A stretch of 64,000 nt of DNA from Arthrobacter sp. DWC3 (GCF_002929375.1 NZ_PJIP01000003.1:271977-335976), one strand, 5' to 3'; counted from the first letter of the stretch, positions 1 through 8,110 are shown. Translations and numbers: made by a program. Notes: generated by a model not told the origin, from the sequence alone.

Positions 1-1755
1 CGGGACTTCTCCGGCGGGGCTCATGTAGTAGAGCTTGCCGTCGAACCGGGTGGTGAAGTACGTGCCGGGGATGAGCTGATAGGTGGCGGGGTTGGGGCGC
101 CCGTAGGCGTCCCAGTCCTGGAAATTCAGGGTCCGCCCCTTGAAGTCGGCGCCGACGAGGTAGATGCTGCCGCTCCAGCCGTTCTGCACGAACCACACCG
201 GTGCCAGCGTCTGGTACCCGGGCTGACCGAGGTCGGCGTATTCCGGCCAGGCCAGAGCCTTGAAGGTGCCGTTGGGCAGCCGTCCGTAGATCGAGGGCAT
301 GTTCGAATGCTTGAAATACGAGACATAGGGCGACGCCGATGTGATGGTGACGACAGCTTCGGCATTGCTCATCGAATTGACGTAGACCTTGGTTCCGGTT
401 TGCGTAGTGAAGGTTTGCCCCGCCTGCCAGGTGAGAGGGCGGTTGTAGTATCCGGAGAGCCGGCTGTTCGGGGTGAGCACCACCGAGGCGTTCCTGTCCC
501 AGCCGAGGATGTCCTCCTTCGTGATCTTCACGCCGCGATTCCCGCCCACCGCGGAGGTGGCGTCGGCGCCGACAGGGGCTCGTAGTTCGAGGTAGTACAC
601 CTCGCCGCTCGCGGGATCGGTAAATTTGACCGCCCGCTGTGCCGCCGTTCCGGCCCACGGGCGGAGAGTCACCGTTCGCGATGAGGTCAAGGTGCCGATG
701 TCGAGGATCTCGTCGCCACGACCGAAGCCGCCGTACTCCCAGAGGAAGGCGTTGATGGCCGGTGTGCTCACCTGGGCGTAGCCCATGAGATCCGACATGT
801 CGCTGTATTCCGACGACGAGCATCCGGCAGTGGCCCATGATGAGCCCGAGCGGCGCGAGTCCAGTTGTCCGCCGCTGCAGGCGAGGGAATTGGCGTGGTG
901 CAGGCCCAGCACGTGACCGAACTCGTGCGTGACGACGTTGTTCGTGAGGGCGGAGGGGTAGGGCATGATGACGCGCCCGCTGGTGGCGCCGTCCGTGAAG
1001 CCGCCGCCGAGGATGCCCCACGAGCCGTTGTAGTTGAGATCCGCGTGCGGCACGAAGATCACGAGGGACTCGTACGGCCGGTACTGCCAGTTCAGCTCCT
1101 TGGTGACCTTGTCCATGATGGTGCCGTACGAATCCGTGATCCTGGCGGCTGATACGTGCCGGAACTCGTTGACCTTCTTCATCGACAGGCGTCCCGCGGT
1201 GGCGGAGTTCCAGTAGGCGTTCGCGCTGGCGATCGAGTTGCGCGCGGCGTCCATGTTGATCGCGTTGGTGTCCGCAACGGTCTTCCCCGACAGCTGCACG
1301 GTGACCAGGGTGACGTTGAAGGTGCCTGCTCGCGGGGCGATGGCTGCGCTGCCCGCACTGCCGTCGACGCTGAGGGGGGATGCCGCTTTCATCGGGGTCA
1401 CGGGTTCGGTGTAGTGCTCGCCGTAGCGCGCGTTCGACCCGGGGTCCGCGAGCGGGTTCCAGTTCAGGTCCGGCACGAAGGACGTGATCCCGTCCGGTGC
1501 CGGTGCCGGTGCCGGTGCCGGTGCCGTGTCGGTCGCTGCAGGCGCCGGCTCGCTCGTCGGCGTGGCAGACGGGGCCGGCGCGGCGGGCGTCGGGGAGATG
1601 GACGGGGTGGCCCGCGCGGTCGTCGTCGACGGCGCGAGAGCGGTGGACGACGGCGATGGCACGACGTCGTCGGCCATGGCGGGAACCGCGCTGCCGACGA
1701 GACCGAAGGACAGCAGGGCGGCGCACAGTAGTCGTGCGGGGAAGGGCAGTGTCAC
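1..1755 (-). CDS. Secreted zinc metalloprotease (metzincin type), partial at left edge
   Basis: Open frame of 585 codons that leaves the window without a stop, so the C-terminus is missing. It starts at GTG 1755 with GGAG six bases upstream. Residues 1-28 are a signal peptide ending in AMA. A Pro/Ala/Ser/Thr-rich spacer with Ala-Pro repeats follows (about 29-95). HEFGHVLGLHH at about 277-287 is the extended metzincin zinc site (three His ligands plus catalytic Glu), and SDLMGYAQ near 324 fits the Met-turn. This should be an extracellular endopeptidase, probably with a propeptide before the catalytic domain. The region after about residue 350 is not recognised. It may be a cell-wall-binding or substrate-binding part, since it has repeated aromatic/Gly blocks. 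The substrate cannot be told. It is divergent from the Tad locus. Confidence 0.85.
   Translation of the reverse strand, partial: MTLPFPARLLCAALLSFGLVGSAVPAMADDVVPSPSSTALAPSTTTARATPSISPTPAAPAPSATPTSEPAPAATDTAPAPAPAPAPDGITSFVPDLNWNPLADPGSNARYGEHYTEPVTPMKAASPLSVDGSAGSAAIAPRAGTFNVTLVTVQLSGKTVADTNAINMDAARNSIASANAYWNSATAGRLSMKKVNEFRHVSAARITDSYGTIMDKVTKELNWQYRPYESLVIFVPHADLNYNGSWGILGGGFTDGATSGRVIMPYPSALTNNVVTHEFGHVLGLHHANSLACSGGQLDSRRSGSSWATAGCSSSEYSDMSDLMGYAQVSTPAINAFLWEYGGFGRGDEILDIGTLTSSRTVTLRPWAGTAAQRAVKFTDPASGEVYYLELRAPVGADATSAVGGNRGVKITKEDILGWDRNASVVLTPNSRLSGYYNRPLTWQAGQTFTTQTGTKVYVNSMSNAEAVVTITSASPYVSYFKHSNMPSIYGRLPNGTFKALAWPEYADLGQPGYQTLAPVWFVQNGWSGSIYLVGADFKGRTLNFQDWDAYGRPNPATYQLIPGTYFTTRFDGKLYYMSPAGEVP
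1495..1524. repeat. Five tandem copies of hexamer CGGTGC
   Basis: The hexamer CGGTGC is repeated five times without interruption. On the minus strand it encodes alternating Ala and Pro in the spacer between signal peptide and catalytic region of the metalloprotease. Such repeats can change copy number by slippage. A change of whole units keeps the frame and alters only spacer length. Confidence 0.85.
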
Positions 1756-1806
1756 GGGGTTCTCCAGCAGAATCCGGGCGTCAGCCAGCTAAGTGAAATC
1801 CCGAGC

Positions 1807-1851
1807 AGCCTACTGAGATGTGACTTGTGTGACTAACGATTCGCATGTGAC
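1807..1851 (-). promoter_or_regulatory. Candidate metalloprotease promoter with three TGTGAC repeats
   Basis: On the minus strand, TAGGCT (1812-1807) is a good actinobacterial -10 and TTAGTC (1836-1831) is a weak -35 at 18-bp spacing, placing transcription start about 45 bases before the GTG. On the plus strand TGTGAC occurs at 1819-1824, 1828-1833 and 1846-1851 (offsets of 9 and 18 bases), overlapping the spacer and -35. These may be half-sites for a regulator. The remainder of the 313-base gap 1756-2068 between the protease and cpaF shows nothing else that I can identify. Confidence 0.4.
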
Positions 1852-2068
1852 CGAGGAATCTTAGGCAAAACCTGCGCATTCGCCAGTACTGCGTCCGGCG
1901 TGTCGCTGACCTGAGGGCCCTGAGCGGGTGTAGTTCCGAGTAGTGGAAGCGTTGTCCACAGGTGGCCGCCACTCTGGTGGGCCGCCTAGGTGCTCAGTAG
2001 GGTGAGGGCACGTCGAGGGCTGCCGGAGTCCTGTGGGGACGGCGGGCCGCGATCTGTGGGGAATGTCG

Positions 2069-2955
2069 ATGGATGCTGTGCGCATGATCGAGGGCGAGGT
2101 GCGCGAGCTCATCCGTCGGCGCGGTCTCGACCCAGCCCGGCAGGTCGCGGAGGTCCTGCACCTGGTCGACGACGCCGTGGCGGACTACGAGGAGCGTTCC
2201 GTCCTCGGCGTCCTTCCTCCACTCGGCAGGCTCGATGTCGCGCGCAAGCAGGTCTACGACGCGGTCGCCGGCTTCGGCGCCCTCCAGCCCTTCCTCGACG
2301 ATCCGACCATCGAGGAGATCTGGATCAACGCCCCTTCCGAGGTGTACATCGCGCGGGACGGCGAATCGGAACTGACGGCGCTCTCGCTCACCGACCAGCA
2401 GGTGCGGGACCTCGTCGAGAAGATGCTCAAGTCCTCCGGACGCCGACTGGACCTCTCCTCGCCGTTCGTCGATGCCTCCCTCCCCGACGGCTCGCGCCTC
2501 CACGTAGTGATCCCGGACGTCACCCGCAAGCACTGGTCCGTGAACATCCGGAAGTTCATCGCCCGCGCCTCCCGCCTCGAGCACCTCGTGGAGCTGGGGT
2601 CGCTCAGCCCGCAGGCGGCGCGGTTCCTCGGAGCGGCGGTGGCGAGCGGTCTGAACATCCTGGTGTCCGGTGCCACGCAGGCCGGGAAGACGACCCTGCT
2701 CAACTGCCTCGGCGCGTCGATCGGTCCCCGCGAGCGGGTCATCACGGTCGAGGAGATCTTCGAACTGCAGCTACCGCTCCGTGACGTCGTGGGTCTGCAG
2801 TGCCGGCAGCCCAACCTCGAGGGCACGGGGGAGATCCCGCTGCGGCGCCTCGTCAAGGAGGCCCTCCGCATGCGGCCGGACCGCCTGGTCGTGGGTGAGG
2901 TCCGTGAGGCCGAGAGCCTGGACATGCTCATCGCGCTGAACAGCGGCCTTCCCGG
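2069..2955 (+). pseudogene. cpaF: Tad/Flp pilus assembly ATPase CpaF (TadA), 5' part, split by an integrative element
   Basis: N-terminal 295 residues of a CpaF/TadA secretion ATPase, the hexameric cytoplasmic motor of Tad pilus assembly. The start at ATG 2069 has GGGGA six bases upstream; GTG 2033 and ATG 2063 are alternatives. Walker A GATQAGKT lies at 201-208 and the Walker B region RLVVGEV near 272-278. The gene breaks after ALNSGLPG, where the family continues with a Met-Cys-Ser-Val-His-Ala-Asn-Ser type sequence; that continuation lies at 8313. In the integrated state translation runs on into foreign sequence to a stop at 3139, overlapping the integrase start. The product lacks the conserved His box and the C-terminal domain and should be inactive. 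Adding 8313-8652 gives a complete 408-residue protein in frame. Confidence 0.93.
2945..2955. other. attL: left attachment site in cpaF (core CCCGG)
   Basis: GGCCTTCCCGG at the left boundary matches GGACTGCCCGG at 8302-8312 in nine of eleven bases, with CCCGG (2951-2955) as the shared uninterrupted core. Left of the core is cpaF; right of it begins sequence foreign to CpaF. A short imperfect core is typical for large serine integrases, which cross over at a central dinucleotide. Confidence 0.85.
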
Positions 2956-2991
2956 TTATGACTCAAGCACAGTCCAAGCTAGGCTGCTTCA

Positions 2992-4635
2992 ATGCAGCCC
3001 AAAGCCTTTATCTACTGCCGGATCAGCGACGATAAGACAGGGGCGAAGCTTGGAGTGCAGCGGCAGGAGGAAGACTGCCGGGCACTGGCGGTGGAGAAGG
3101 GCTACGAGGTCGTACGGGTCTTTCAGGACAACGACATAAGCGCCTACTCAGGCAAGGCCCGTCCGGAGTACGCAGCGATGCTGGCACGTATAGCGACTGG
3201 AGAAGTGGACGCTGTCTTGTGCTGGCACCCGGACAGGCTCCACAGACGTCCGGTCGAGTTGGAGGCCTACATAGACGCATGCCGTGACGGCAAGGCGATC
3301 ACGCTTTCCGTAAAAGCCGGTGAGATGGACCTTGCTACGGACGCGGGGCAGATGATCGCGAGGATGCTGGGCGCTGCGGCGAGGTATGAGTCGGATACGA
3401 AGGCGACGAGGATTCGCAGAGCCTCGGAGCAAGCAACCCGGGCGGGGAAGTGGACCGGGGGCACGCGTCCATTCGGCTGGACGATCACGGACGGGACACC
3501 CGCGCTCCATCCTGAGGAGTCTGCCGCCCTCGCAAGCGCCTGTGCTCGCGTGCTCCAGGGGGACAGCTTAGGGTCGATCATTCGTGCGATGAACGATGAA
3601 GGCCTGACGACCACACGGGGAAAGCCCTGGGGATACGCGCAGTTGGCTCAGGCGCTAGAGCGCCCCCGCAACGCTGGCTTAGCCTCCTACCACGGGGAGA
3701 TCGTCGGCGATTCGACCTTCCCGGCGATAGTGTCCGAGAACGTATGGCGGGGAGTCTGTGCAGTCCTCAATGATCCCGCTCGTAGGCGTTCGCAGTCCAA
3801 CAAAGCAGTGCACCTCCTGGCAGGCATAGCTCAATGCCACTGCGGTGCTTACGTTCGTACGGCTGGTGTCACTGCCCGCGACGGCACGCGGCACAAGATC
3901 TACCGATGCCCGGTGCGAGGGCCGGGACATGTGAGTAAGCGGGTGACCTTTGTTGATGACGTTGTCAACACGGCGATCATCGCAGTAAGGGTCGCACAAG
4001 CCGCGACGAAGAAAGCCCCGACCGGACTGGACCCGAAAGCCGAGCAACTGCAGGTAGAAGCTACGGCGCTCCGCAAGCGCCAAGAAGAGGCAGGTGTCCA
4101 GGCTGCATTGGGACAAATACCGATGCAGATGCTCGGAAGCATCAACGCTGTCATAGAGAAGGAACTGGAGGCTGTCACGGCGGCGATGGTCCATTTGGAG
4201 GAGGTAGCGGCTCGTCAGGTGCCAGCAGAGGAGGAGATTCGCCCTGTCTCGATGGACAGCCCCGAAGCTGCGGAATGGCTGAGCATGCACATCGATGACC
4301 GCAAGGACTACCTGCGCCGCGTCTGCAACGTCGTGCTACTTCCACATGGGAAGAGCTCTACAAAAGTTTTTGATCGCGATACCGTGCAGGTGGTTGTCAA
4401 AGCCCCAGGGGAGGGCCAGGGGCCTCTGGACGAGCGTCAAATTCAGCGACTGAGGGCCACGAAGGAGAACTTCAGGGGTGTAGGAGGCGGCGTCTTCATC
4501 ACCTTTCACGAAGATGGCGAAGAACTCACCTATCGTCTGGACGATAACGCTAACGAGCCGCCCCGTTCTGGTTCTGAGTTGTTGCAAGGGCTGACGTTCG
4601 TTGCGCGCTCAGGCGACGCGGGGCGTAAGGCCTAA
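2992..4635 (+). CDS. Large serine recombinase (site-specific integrase)
   Basis: 547 residues. The N-terminal resolvase domain (about 1-150) has the catalytic serine in YCRISDD (Ser12), followed by the usual Arg-rich active-site blocks. A recombinase domain follows (about 160-260). A zinc ribbon has Cys282 and Cys284 (CHC) and a further Cys near 306. A coiled-coil region (about 345-405) precedes the C-terminus. These are the domains of phiC31/Bxb1-class integrases, which join attP to attB without host factors. The gene begins 37 bases from the attL core, the normal arrangement. TAGGCT at 2980-2985 lies six bases before the ATG and no ribosome binding site is seen, suggesting a leaderless mRNA. 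It should have inserted the element into cpaF. Confidence 0.95.
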   Translation: MQPKAFIYCRISDDKTGAKLGVQRQEEDCRALAVEKGYEVVRVFQDNDISAYSGKARPEYAAMLARIATGEVDAVLCWHPDRLHRRPVELEAYIDACRDGKAITLSVKAGEMDLATDAGQMIARMLGAAARYESDTKATRIRRASEQATRAGKWTGGTRPFGWTITDGTPALHPEESAALASACARVLQGDSLGSIIRAMNDEGLTTTRGKPWGYAQLAQALERPRNAGLASYHGEIVGDSTFPAIVSENVWRGVCAVLNDPARRRSQSNKAVHLLAGIAQCHCGAYVRTAGVTARDGTRHKIYRCPVRGPGHVSKRVTFVDDVVNTAIIAVRVAQAATKKAPTGLDPKAEQLQVEATALRKRQEEAGVQAALGQIPMQMLGSINAVIEKELEAVTAAMVHLEEVAARQVPAEEEIRPVSMDSPEAAEWLSMHIDDRKDYLRRVCNVVLLPHGKSSTKVFDRDTVQVVVKAPGEGQGPLDERQIQRLRATKENFRGVGGGVFITFHEDGEELTYRLDDNANEPPRSGSELLQGLTFVARSGDAGRKA

Positions 4636-4712
4636 GCTGGGATTACCCTACTGAGCGTTCTCTACGCCCCGCATGGGCGCGCATATTGCTTTCCGCTGTC
4701 CCCTGCCGTGCA

Positions 4713-4738
4713 TAAGGCCTAGGCGCTCCTAGGCCTTA
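4713..4738. terminator. Bidirectional hairpin between integrase and resolvase
   Basis: Perfect 11-bp stem (4713-4723 with 4728-4738) and a four-base loop, between the convergent ends of the integrase (4635) and resolvase (4794). It could stop transcription from both sides. No long T run follows. Confidence 0.6.
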
Positions 4739-4793
4739 CACAGGGGCGCAGGGGGCATATTAGGGCGGCCAGTAGCGCCCGACCCACAGTCAG

Positions 4794-5387
4794 TCACACC
4801 CCTGTTTTCGCTTCGAGGGCATCCAAGCGCCGATACAGGGTTGCCCTGGACATTCCTAGATCACGTGCCACCCCTGCTGCCGATTCCCCTGATGCAATCA
4901 GGCGTGCTGCCTTCCTGATCTGCGAGTCCGTGAACTTGGCCTTCCGTCCACCGAGATCCTTGCCCGCCGCACGTCGCTTGGACACGCTGTCCGTGATCCG
5001 CTCCTTCTTTATTTCCAACTCCATCTGAGCCAGCGCCGCCAGCACGGTGAACACCATGCCGCCCATCGGCGTGCTGGTGTCTACGTCACCCCCGCCGAGA
5101 TTCAGTACGCGGAGCCCTGCGCCCTTGTTCCTAATCTCCTCAGCCAGCGCCAGCATGTTTCCAGTGGAGCGCCCCAGGCGATCCAGCGTCGTAATGACCA
5201 AAGTGTCCCCGTCATGCAGGGCACCCAACGCCTTATCGAGCGCCACCCGTGATGCCCTCGCACCACTGACGCCGTGATCCACGTAGAGATCGTCCCGCCG
5301 CACCCCAGCGGCCAGCAGGTCGCTCTCCTGCCGGTCCGTGTCCTGCGCCCTCGTCGATACCCTCGCGTACCCGATCAGCTTTCCCAT
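4794..5387 (-). CDS. Small serine recombinase (resolvase/invertase family)
   Basis: 197 residues from ATG 5387; an in-frame upstream start at 5414 would add nine residues. IGYARVSTRAQ carries the catalytic serine (Ser11). The block with GVSGARASR and the TLDRLGRS motif complete the resolvase catalytic domain (about 1-135). A Hin-type helix-turn-helix follows (about 145-190, ending SRATLYRRL). It should resolve or invert DNA at paired sites and may repress its own promoter. The 150 bases upstream hold six GAGAC/GTCTC motifs, several in inverted repeats, that could be its sites. It is unlike the large integrase at 2992, so it may serve a second reaction such as dimer resolution, or may have come from another element. 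Confidence 0.92.
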   Translation of the reverse strand: MGKLIGYARVSTRAQDTDRQESDLLAAGVRRDDLYVDHGVSGARASRVALDKALGALHDGDTLVITTLDRLGRSTGNMLALAEEIRNKGAGLRVLNLGGGDVDTSTPMGGMVFTVLAALAQMELEIKKERITDSVSKRRAAGKDLGGRKAKFTDSQIRKAARLIASGESAAGVARDLGMSRATLYRRLDALEAKTGV

Positions 5388-5406
5388 GCCCGCTACTCCC
5401 TCGGTG

Positions 5407-5543
5407 TGTCTCACAACAGTGTTTGACTACACCGAACGTACCAAGGACTTGCGAGACAGTCCAACGAGACGCTTCCAGTCCTGCTTTCAGGGCATATCTG
5501 TCTCGCAACCAAAGTGTCTCAATTCTCTTGGGTTGCGAGACAG
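5407..5543. repeat. Cluster of GAGAC/GTCTC inverted repeats upstream of the resolvase
   Basis: The core GAGAC (or its complement) occurs at 5407-5411, 5453-5457, 5466-5470, 5500-5504, 5516-5520 and 5537-5541. The longest copies are TTGCGAGACAG (5449-5459), CTGTCTCGCAACC (5498-5510) and GGTTGCGAGACAG (5531-5543); the last two are exact inverted copies of 13 bp. Position, number and symmetry fit a resolvase res/crossover region or an operator. The gap 5388-5675 contains no convincing gene besides these repeats. Confidence 0.7.
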
Positions 5544-5675
5544 GCTCACTGGCAGGGCAGCGCAGCGGAAACCGTCCCGCCGCGCTGCACACGAATAGGG
5601 GGAGGTAACCCCCGATGCCTTCACTTCCCGGCCCGGTCCGTATGGCCGCCCCTGATTCATACAGGTTGGAGAGTT

Positions 5676-6623
5676 TTAGGCGCACTCCGCAAGAGTGAGC
5701 CCTAGTTGCTTATGAATCCTGATGTGCTCAGCCCTAGTCATCACAGTCAGGTGCTCAACATTCACGCACGTGCGGACCTGGCATTCGTGGTGCAGGTCGT
5801 GACCGGCGGGCACGCGCCCGCGCTCAGCCCACCACACCACGCGGTGTGCCCCTATGCCCCAGTGGTCCGGGTACACGGTGCCGTAACCACTGGCATTGAC
5901 TCTTTCGCGGTACAGCAGGCATCCGGCCTGCTCATCCCTGGTGGCACGAGGCAGGATGTCGCGCTCTGCCACCACTGCGTACCGCTCCATGCCGAGCCGA
6001 GCGAGATTCCGCTCCTGCTCCCACAGGTGCTGCCACTCCAAGTCGACACGGAGCCGTGGCTGAGAGCGTCCACCCAGGGCGCTCAGGTGATCGACGTTCG
6101 CGCGTTCGTCCTCGGCAGTCATGTCAAGGAACATCCATAGGTGACGCTGCGAGTGGGTCAGATCAGCCTGACTCTCAGCCAGCGGAATCCAGAGGGATTC
6201 CAGCTTCATCAACTGAAGACGGGCGCTGTCACGGGAGCGGGTGACATTCCACCCCACGATCTCCGTCACGGTGAAGAGCCGGCCCTTTGGTGCGGCCTCC
6301 CACAGGCGGCCAGCACCGTAGAGGTCCTGACTTCGAAACAAGTCGCGCACGCCTGCGTAGCTGATACCCGATGCTTCTATTCTTGTCAAGCTTTCCTGCT
6401 GGTTTGCCTTCTCGGTCAACAGTCGGTAACGGCTGCTCTGGAGACCACTGCCTCTCCGTAGCTTCTCAATCTGACCGGTGGCGCTCAGCCTGGAGAGTGA
6501 CGTTCCAGCCGTAGTCCGGCTCCGGCCTATCTCCTCAGCCAGCCTGCGGGTGGAGATGGCCACCACGCCATCGACCGCCAATGCAGTAAGAGCTTTTAGG
6601 GTTGCTTGATCGGTCGCGTTCAC
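5676..6623 (-). CDS. Winged-helix DNA-binding protein with C-terminal HNH nuclease domain
   Basis: 315 residues from GTG 6623 with AAGGA eight bases upstream. Residues about 1-70 form a winged helix-turn-helix (RRLAEEIGRSRTTAGTSLSR is the likely recognition region). The middle, about 75-215, is not recognised. The C-terminus (about 220-305) has an HNH-type pattern: a Tyr/Gly-rich entry, AHRVVWWAERG, then DLHHECQVRTCVNVEHL, with His residues and two Cys placed as in HNH_3-like phage endonucleases. It could be a repressor fused to a nuclease or a homing-type endonuclease. It is transcribed divergently from the DUF4145 gene, with a 22-bp palindrome between them. Confidence 0.8.
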   Translation of the reverse strand: MNATDQATLKALTALAVDGVVAISTRRLAEEIGRSRTTAGTSLSRLSATGQIEKLRRGSGLQSSRYRLLTEKANQQESLTRIEASGISYAGVRDLFRSQDLYGAGRLWEAAPKGRLFTVTEIVGWNVTRSRDSARLQLMKLESLWIPLAESQADLTHSQRHLWMFLDMTAEDERANVDHLSALGGRSQPRLRVDLEWQHLWEQERNLARLGMERYAVVAERDILPRATRDEQAGCLLYRERVNASGYGTVYPDHWGIGAHRVVWWAERGRVPAGHDLHHECQVRTCVNVEHLTVMTRAEHIRIHKQLGLTLAECA

Positions 6624-6676
6624 GGGGATTCCTTAGGTGGTGTGCCCGCTGCAATCCCCTACAAGCGGATGGTGGT

Positions 6677-6698
6677 AGGTAGTGTGTCAACACTACCT
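6677..6698. promoter_or_regulatory. 22-bp palindrome between divergent HNH and DUF4145 genes
   Basis: AGGTAGTGT, then GTCA, then ACACTACCT: a perfect nine-base inverted repeat around four bases. It lies 53 bases before the HTH-HNH start and 29 bases before the DUF4145 start. This is the expected place for an operator controlling both genes, most simply bound by the HTH protein. Confidence 0.65.
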
Positions 6699-6727
6699 CG
6701 GTGAGACGCCCGTGGCATGCTGGCAGC

Positions 6728-7477
6728 ATGGTGAAGATGCCCTCGCCCCCTCGGTTCCGTGAAAAAAGCTTTGACTGCCCGCATTGTGGTGCCTTTGCTG
6801 CGCAGGACTGGCGATGGCTCCATTACCCGATTGGAACCGATGAGTATAACCAGGAGTATTGCGAAGCAATCAGCGACTCAAACGCCCCTGCGGACCGGCC
6901 TAACAGCCGCACCGGTCGATGGTTCGCTAGCCTTTGCTCGGCCTGTGAAGACCACAGCCTGTGGATCAGCGGAAAATTGGTCCACCCTGCTTCGGGTATC
7001 CAACTAGGCATACCCGCGCCAGCGGAAGGGATGCCGCACGATGTCGCGGCGCTATATAAGGAAGCCGCCGCAGTACTTCCGCACTCGCGTCGAGCCGCTG
7101 CCGCCTTGTGCCGAGCTTCACTCGAACGGCTAGCAAAGTGCTTGACGCCAGATGCTCCTACAAAAACGTCCCTAGATGAGCGCCTTATTCTGTTGAACGA
7201 CAAAACGACGGCTTCACTCGCAATGGGCCTTCAAATCATTCGCCATACAGGCAACACAGCGCTGCACGGCGCGCGTGATGACGATGAATCAGTCGTGATT
7301 TATATGGGCGAAGGCGACACAGATATTGTCGAGTTGTTCTTCGTGACAATAAACGAATTAGTCGACGAGTTGATTACTCGTCCTGCCCGCTTGGAAGCAG
7401 CCTACAACCTTATTCCTAAAGAAAAGCGAGAGGCCGTAGAAAGAAAGATTCAACAAGCACGTTCTCTGAATGGTTGA
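6728..7477 (+). CDS. DUF4145-domain protein with zinc-ribbon start
   Basis: 249 residues from ATG 6728; a GTG at 6701 would add nine residues. An N-terminal CPHC and a later CSAC look like the two halves of a zinc ribbon (about 15-85). The following region (about 110-225), with SRRAAAALCRASLERL, KTSLDERL and HTGNTALHG, matches DUF4145, a helical domain found in stand-alone proteins and in some restriction or defence loci. The biochemical function is unknown. Codon use is AT-rich compared with the host, indicating recent transfer. In the element it is the only gene that looks like cargo rather than recombination or regulation, so a role in defence or in superinfection control is possible but unproven. 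Confidence 0.8.
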   Translation: MVKMPSPPRFREKSFDCPHCGAFAAQDWRWLHYPIGTDEYNQEYCEAISDSNAPADRPNSRTGRWFASLCSACEDHSLWISGKLVHPASGIQLGIPAPAEGMPHDVAALYKEAAAVLPHSRRAAAALCRASLERLAKCLTPDAPTKTSLDERLILLNDKTTASLAMGLQIIRHTGNTALHGARDDDESVVIYMGEGDTDIVELFFVTINELVDELITRPARLEAAYNLIPKEKREAVERKIQQARSLNG

Positions 7478-7537
7478 AATTATCCTCACCCAGGGTGGAC
7501 ATACCGCGACAGCAGTTTGTGGAGCAGTCCATCGTGA

Positions 7538-8110
7538 TCACTCCCCGGCATTTTCGTTCTCCGTGCGCAGTAGCTGCATGGCCACCTGGACAACGTTGAC
7601 GTTCATCTCGATGCTCATCTCCACCAAGAAATCGAAAGCCTGATCCTCATCGAGGTTGTATCGCTCCATGAGGAGATCCTTCGCCTCTCCTAAGGCACCA
7701 TGGCGCTCACCGCCTCTGCCCCGTGGGGCGCTCCCCGAGCCCTCAACCTGGAAGCTCTCAACCAGGTCAGCACGACGACGGATGATAGCTCCGGAACCTT
7801 CCAACGGACCGATACCCACGATTCCCTTCATCTTCGATTGCACGAGAACCTCCGCCCGCGTCAGATACGCGGCCACCGCAGGTAGCTCGACGTTGGCTCG
7901 TCTGCTCTCCGCGATCAAAAGCTCAGACGCCTGCGTCTGACTCACCTTGTACCGCTCCATCAGAATGCCCTTGGCTTGTCCGATCACGTCCCGCGTCTGA
8001 ATCGCCCTCGCCAGTTGAGCAATCTTCTCGGCTTCCGCTTGAAGCTCAGCAGTCACGTGAGCAAGCTGGCGAGAGAGTTGCTCGACATCCTCCACTGGGT
8101 TCTTATCCAC
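7538..8110 (-). CDS. Protein with two ANTAR (RNA-binding antitermination) domains
   Basis: 190 residues from GTG 8110 with GAGGGG upstream. A short coiled coil (about 8-35) leads into a first ANTAR domain (about 38-88, with AKGILMERYKVSQTQA). A linker of about 45 residues follows, then a second ANTAR domain (about 137-187, with AKDLLMERYNLDEDQA). ANTAR domains bind paired hexaloop RNA hairpins and prevent terminator formation. Usually one ANTAR follows a signalling domain (GAF, response receiver) and works as a dimer. Here no sensor is present and two ANTAR domains share one chain, so it might bind RNA as an internal dimer. It is the last element gene before attR. Its target is not evident; the element or host pilus mRNA are possibilities. 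Confidence 0.88.
   Translation of the reverse strand: MDKNPVEDVEQLSRQLAHVTAELQAEAEKIAQLARAIQTRDVIGQAKGILMERYKVSQTQASELLIAESRRANVELPAVAAYLTRAEVLVQSKMKGIVGIGPLEGSGAIIRRRADLVESFQVEGSGSAPRGRGGERHGALGEAKDLLMERYNLDEDQAFDFLVEMSIEMNVNVVQVAMQLLRTENENAGE

Noticed and set aside
5676-7477. Toxin-antitoxin pair in the element
   Set aside because: The two genes are divergent and large (315 and 249 residues), unlike the short overlapping pairs of toxin-antitoxin systems.
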